A stretch of 64,000 nucleotides of DNA. Origin: Antedon bifida. Its lineage: Eukaryota > Echinodermata > Crinoidea > Comatulida > Antedonidae. Of this stretch, positions 60,372 to 64,000 are shown in pieces. Each line of letters opens with the position of its first letter. The first letter of the stretch is position 1. The translations under genes and the position numbers were made by a program. The stretch is taken from assembly GCA_963402885.1 (NCBI GenBank), contig OY727103.1:6362501-6426500 (forward strand). The letters run 5' to 3'. The notes beneath the pieces were generated by a model, which saw only the letters and a program-made list of their open reading frames with translations, ran no database searches and was not told where the DNA came from.

Positions 60372-60552
60372 CCCACCCCTTTGGAACACATATATTCAGG
60401 GGCCATTCTATTAAGGGGACGCTTTCATGTCAAACAAACAAGGAGAAATATATGTTTTAAAAGTAAGGTCACGGTTCCTATTTGGGGACACTCCTGTTAA
60501 GTGGCCAATTTGTACAGTCGTGAATGTGTCTCTTTAATGAAGGTTATACTGT
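60372..60552. repeat. Dispersed repeat family R4 (copy)
   Basis: ATTCAGGGGCCATTCTATTA, AGGGGACGCTTTCATGTC, AAATATATGTTTTAAAAG and GGGGACACTCCTGTTAAGTG, ending CTCTTTAATGAAGGTTATAC. The ends are partly inverted. Confidence 0.65.
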
Positions 60553-61455
60553 ACTTTACCTTTAGTGAAGTACTGTATCGCAAAAAAACAAAACAATGGC
60601 CCGAAAACAACTACATTAATGTAAAAACAAGGCACCAAATTTTGATCAAAAGCAATAAACATTGTATGTATTTATATTAATTTCAGAAAACTCTCATATT
60701 TTAATTAAGAACTCAGAAATTATTGTGTAAATATAAATTTAAAATGCCACCAATATATAATTATAAATCCAGCGAAAACAATAGACAAAACAATAGATAA
60801 TTTTGTTCTGTGCGAATCAACAATCAAATGCCAAAAGTTTCAATGAAGAACTCAGAAATACTAGAAATTGCAAACTGCAAGTGAGTGCTGTCAGCAGATG
60901 AACATACAAATGTATTTACAAATATTGTAATTGAAGATACAGTAGGGAGGGGGTCGCAATCCGTGCAAAAAAATTGGCTGGTTAGGCTGTTCTTTCCTTT
61001 GAATGGCAAGAAAGTTGAAAAGGGACTACCTAAATTTCTTACTGACAATCTCAAACAACAATTGAGAGTACAGTAAATCAATTATAAAAATACAAGGCAA
61101 ATTTAAAACACCCCTTTTATGTAAAGAAGTCGGAAAATTTTAAACATCACATTCATGTATGGAATTCAGTATAATTATGTAAATATAGTTATAAGTATTC
61201 ATATATTAGCCATATAATAATATATCAAACTCTACATATAACTATGTACAGTATCTACAGGTTTGAAAATATCACATGTAATTAATGTATAAAATCCAGA
61301 ACAAATTATGGTTTCAACGTTTCCATTAGTGAAAAATAAGTATTTAAACATGCTTGCAGGGATACCATAGTTCTAATAAAAGTATGTTTAGTAATTTTAA
61401 AACATCACATGATATAAAGTATAATCCTAAAAAAAAAAGTATTAAATTCCATCTA

Positions 61456-61632
61456 GTCCAAACTACTCCACTGTAGTTACTGCAGTAACTATACATTTTT
61501 TACAGCAATATAAATTGGGATTTTAGTTTGTTTCTATGTAAAAGTTTATGAGATGCCTGTTCAATTAACTGGATAAACTGCTAAAATACAATTACTTCAG
61601 TAACTGCAGTAGAATGATTTTGATATCGTCCC
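61456..61632. mobile_element. Family T palindromic MITE, full length (177 bp)
   Basis: Left end GTCCAAACTACTCCACTGTA then GTTACTGCAGTAACTA. Right end ACTTCAGTAACTGCAGTAGA then ATGATTTTGATATCGTCCC. Clear TIRs make this the best-defined member. Confidence 0.85.
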
Positions 61633-61872
61633 AAACTAATTATCAGCAGTTGACATCACTGTTGATTAATAGGACATTTTTTTTGCTATTTATTTAAGAA
61701 AACTTCAATATGTACATGACAAGTTTGCATATCTTTTGAAAAACATAAATCATTATTATTAATAGTTTTAATGATGTTCATGTATGTACAGTGAAATAAT
61801 TAAATGCATGTATATCTGTTCAGAATATCTATAATGTGTGTAATGAATATCTGAAAATGTTGATAAGTTTAT

Positions 61873-61960
61873 TATATACAAATAATGAATGTTCAAGATA
61901 AGAATGTATAGAATATTTTCTTGTGTTGAAAGATTGACTGTTCTATTTTTACTACAGGGG
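61873..61960. mobile_element. MITE family P (partial)
   Basis: ATACAAATAATGAATGTT, GAATATTTTCTTGTG and GAAAGATTGACTGTTCTAT are colinear with the reverse complement of 11160-11275. Confidence 0.65.
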
Positions 61961-62229
61961 TGACTTTTTTCTGATTTCCTCTATTTACAGTTGACATGAA
62001 AGCTGTTAATTCCTAAAACAAAGACCTGAAAAATGCTTTTGTTTTCTTATTTACAATACAGTACATGGGAGTAACAGTAAACATTGTCTAATTGTTATGT
62101 AAATTAAATAGACATATTGGTAGATCATCATCATTTTTTGGGGAGGGGGGTGGGGGAACTAAAATGACAAATTTCCTACGAAATTAATTTCTCAACAAAA
62201 CTGACCAACTCAACAACATTTATAATCAA

Positions 62230-62540
62230 ATTTTTTTTTTTGATTTTGACTTTAAGCTATAGAGTATTAATTTTATTTTAAATGAGCTTCGGACTGAGAA
62301 ATATTATGTATGCATAAAATGTTTTAAAAGCAACTAACTACAAATGGGGAAACTGAAAATGTTAGGAAATTTGGAAACTCTAGTTTCTATATCAAAAATA
62401 TTTTTTCACCAAAATTAACAACAAATTTTTCTGCAGAATTTATGTTTGGTTTTGACTTTAAGCTATTAAGGTTCATTTTTAAAATGAGCTTTGAACTGAA
62501 AAATATTATGTATGCATAAAATGTTTCAAAAGCACTAAAA
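62230..62540. repeat. Tandem duplication of about 105 bp, 205 bp apart
   Basis: GATTTTGACTTTAAGCTAT or GGTTTTGACTTTAAGCTAT, AAAATGAGCTT and AAATATTATGTATGCATAAA with ATGTTT.AAAAGCA occur at 62238-62330 and 62448-62537. Confidence 0.8.
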
Positions 62541-63514
62541 TATATTTCAACAATTTTAAAAAATTCATCTGCTTTCATTATCAGTTGAAGATTGTCACAT
62601 TTGAATGTGATGAATGTCATCTCAACAGGCATGAAAGGCATGTTTTTCATAATTAATAAGCAATTTGATAATTCATGTAATCAGACATACAGCAAGTGTT
62701 CATGAAATAATCGTATGTTGTTGAGATTCTTCTATTTGAAGGTGGGGTTCGCAGATTACATTAAAGATAATATTTTGGATTCGGTGTATCTTAAATATTT
62801 CTTTCCAAAAAAAATAATGTTTAAAATTTTACATAATAATCTTTCTGTTTGACCATGCAAACATTGGATCTAAAAAATGTATTTACCCGATAAAACTGTA
62901 ATTTTTTTTTTTAATAGTCAACTAGAAATCTATTGTCTGGAAGTCAGGTTGCTGGTAAAATTTAAACTGTTCTAATGTCTTCTTTATAAGCAAACCCATC
63001 CTTTTGTAAATATTTATGTGGCAAAAGTGAATATAATAAAATGAATAACAGAACTAGAAATAGCTTAATATTCAAAGTTTTATTTGTATTCATATTTTGT
63101 TGTTCATGTTGCTTTTTATGTTTCACTTTAGGAAAATGCTTCAGAAGCATTTTGCTAAATATTTCACTTTATTTCTCAGTACTTAATTTATTGTGTTGTT
63201 GTAGACAACAGGGTAAAGTAAGGATAAGTAAATATAAATTAGACCCTGTCAAAACAATCCAATATTACTACATACTAAAGATTGAAATATACAGTAAATG
63301 TAACCTTTGGTAAAACATTTGGTATTAAGATGCTTAAATATGTTCATAAGGGTAAGTGTTTTTTTTCCTAAATTATAAAATGTAAAAAACACTTTTTAAC
63401 AGGAAAATGTACAGTAATCTAGCTACAAAATATTCTTATTTCAGGGAGCGTGGAACTGATAGTGTCGCAGCTACAGATAAACCCTTTGTGTTGTTAGATT
63501 GCCTTGGTTCAATT

Positions 63515-63761
63515 AAGCCTTGTCCACACTGCTAAATTTAACCACAGTAACTTTACCTATTTGACCACTGTTCGCACTTTCACAAAGTTAGTTTAACCAT
63601 GGTTTAACAGTGATGTTAAAAACTACGACTGACTCGCATGGTGAAGTTCATGCATGGTTAGTTTTACCGAGACCATGGTAAGTTCTACAGGGCAGGCAGT
63701 GGTCGGAATTGGACTTTTTTTGGTCACTTTCACCAAATTAAATCCAGTGCGATCTAGGCTT
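63515..63761. mobile_element. Putative MITE family E (247 bp)
   Basis: Left end AAGCCTTGTCCACACTGCTA then AATTTAACC. The right end in reverse complement is AAGCCTAGATCGCACTGGAT then TTAATTTGG. The TIRs are imperfect. The interior has repeated short palindromes (AACCATGGTT, ACCATGGTAA). The 61-codon ORF 63654-63839 lies across the right end and is not supported. Confidence 0.55.
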
Positions 63762-64000
63762 CAGAAAAAAAAAATTGACTCCAGCAATAGGCAATATTTC
63801 CTAGGCATACCTGTCTGTGTTCCAGCATTCCAACAGTAGGCAAAACGCATTAAACGCGACATGTACACAGTGTCGCGTGGCAAAATCACTCAAGCATGAA
63901 TAGAGTGCTCACTAGGCTGCGCTGGAACAATATATTCACTGAAGCAAAAGGACAATACACTAATCTACATGTGAAGAAATTTGCAATAAGTATTAATAAT

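Larger units (their letters stand above)
37332..64000 (-). other. Shal: Intron of the Kv4 gene, more than 26.6 kb (incomplete)
   Basis: The upstream Kv4 exon (T1 domain, S1-S5, pore helix up to TTLG) would be a long open stretch on the minus strand and is not present, so the intron leaves the window. Besides the repeats listed I see no gene. Stretches with nothing recognisable are 37560-38310, 39010-40050, 40730-42700, 42960-45130, 45820-46700, 46840-47520, 47580-48730, 48960-49920, 50640-51600, 52270-52970, 53530-53900, 54010-54630, 55060-55600, 57200-57515, 57670-58790, 58940-60160, 60560-61450, 61970-62230 and 62545-63510. Within these, 50680-50960 and 59550-59760 are less AT-rich and could be noncoding elements. 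Confidence 0.75.

Noticed and set aside
60885..61076. 63-codon plus-strand ORF starting MLSADEHTNVF
   Set aside because: No domain, codon pattern or splice context that supports a gene, and the opposite strand is open as well.
60824..61081. Viral or bacterial genes anywhere in the window
   Set aside because: No viral or bacterial protein motif was seen in the translated ORFs. Mobile elements present are of ordinary animal types.

Overview
The window is AT-rich, intron-dominated animal DNA. Compact prokaryotic-style genes are absent, long ORFs are lacking, introns are spliced GT-AG, and interspersed repeats, tRNA-derived SINEs, MITEs, LINE tails and minisatellites are dense. The only gene I can support is on the minus strand: three internal exons of a Shal/Kv4 (KCND-type) voltage-gated potassium channel. 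The residues after the selectivity filter resemble invertebrate Shal, so I infer an invertebrate bilaterian. A marine deuterostome such as an echinoderm is a guess from the style of the repeats, not something shown.

Gene layout, in transcription order from high to low coordinates. An intron of more than 26 kb fills 37332-64000. The exon at 37169-37331 (163 nt) starts inside the GYGD filter and carries S6 with its PVP motif and the start of the cytoplasmic tail. A 17.4 kb intron follows, then a 90-nt exon at 19681-19770, a 15.7 kb intron, and a second 90-nt exon at 3857-3946. The second 90-nt exon holds the conserved Kv4 dileucine motif (ETQHHHLL). All joins keep frame. The 5' part (T1 domain, S1-S5, pore helix) must lie beyond position 64000. 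The final C-terminal exon was not found in 1-3850 and probably lies before position 1.

Repeats by region. 1-3.9 kb: two opposite copies of one MITE. 4-19 kb: decayed LINE ends, a palindromic PstI-like MITE array, 69-, ~185- and 136-bp tandem arrays, SINEs and a LINE insertion with a candidate target-site duplication. 19.8-37 kb: many copies of a TTTATCCAGGTAAGC element, a 5-kb cluster of short tandem arrays (25.9-30.7 kb), a duplicated unit and a 185-bp array. 37.3-55 kb: GC-rich 88-bp and 22-bp minisatellites, a complete SINE with an AAAT tail, and 23-bp and ~210-bp arrays. 55.6-57.2 kb: a CpG-rich block with a perfect 32-bp palindrome at one end and a subterminal inverted match, hairpin and CTAG at the other, resembling a non-autonomous Helitron/Helentron. 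57.5-64 kb: further MITEs and dispersed repeats.

The most notable observations are the Helentron-like element with four TGACGTCA palindromes, the repeat family that carries a splice-donor-like CAGGTAAG in the sense orientation of the channel gene, and the dense tandem-array cluster in one intron. No database search was possible, so all family names rest on motif recognition.
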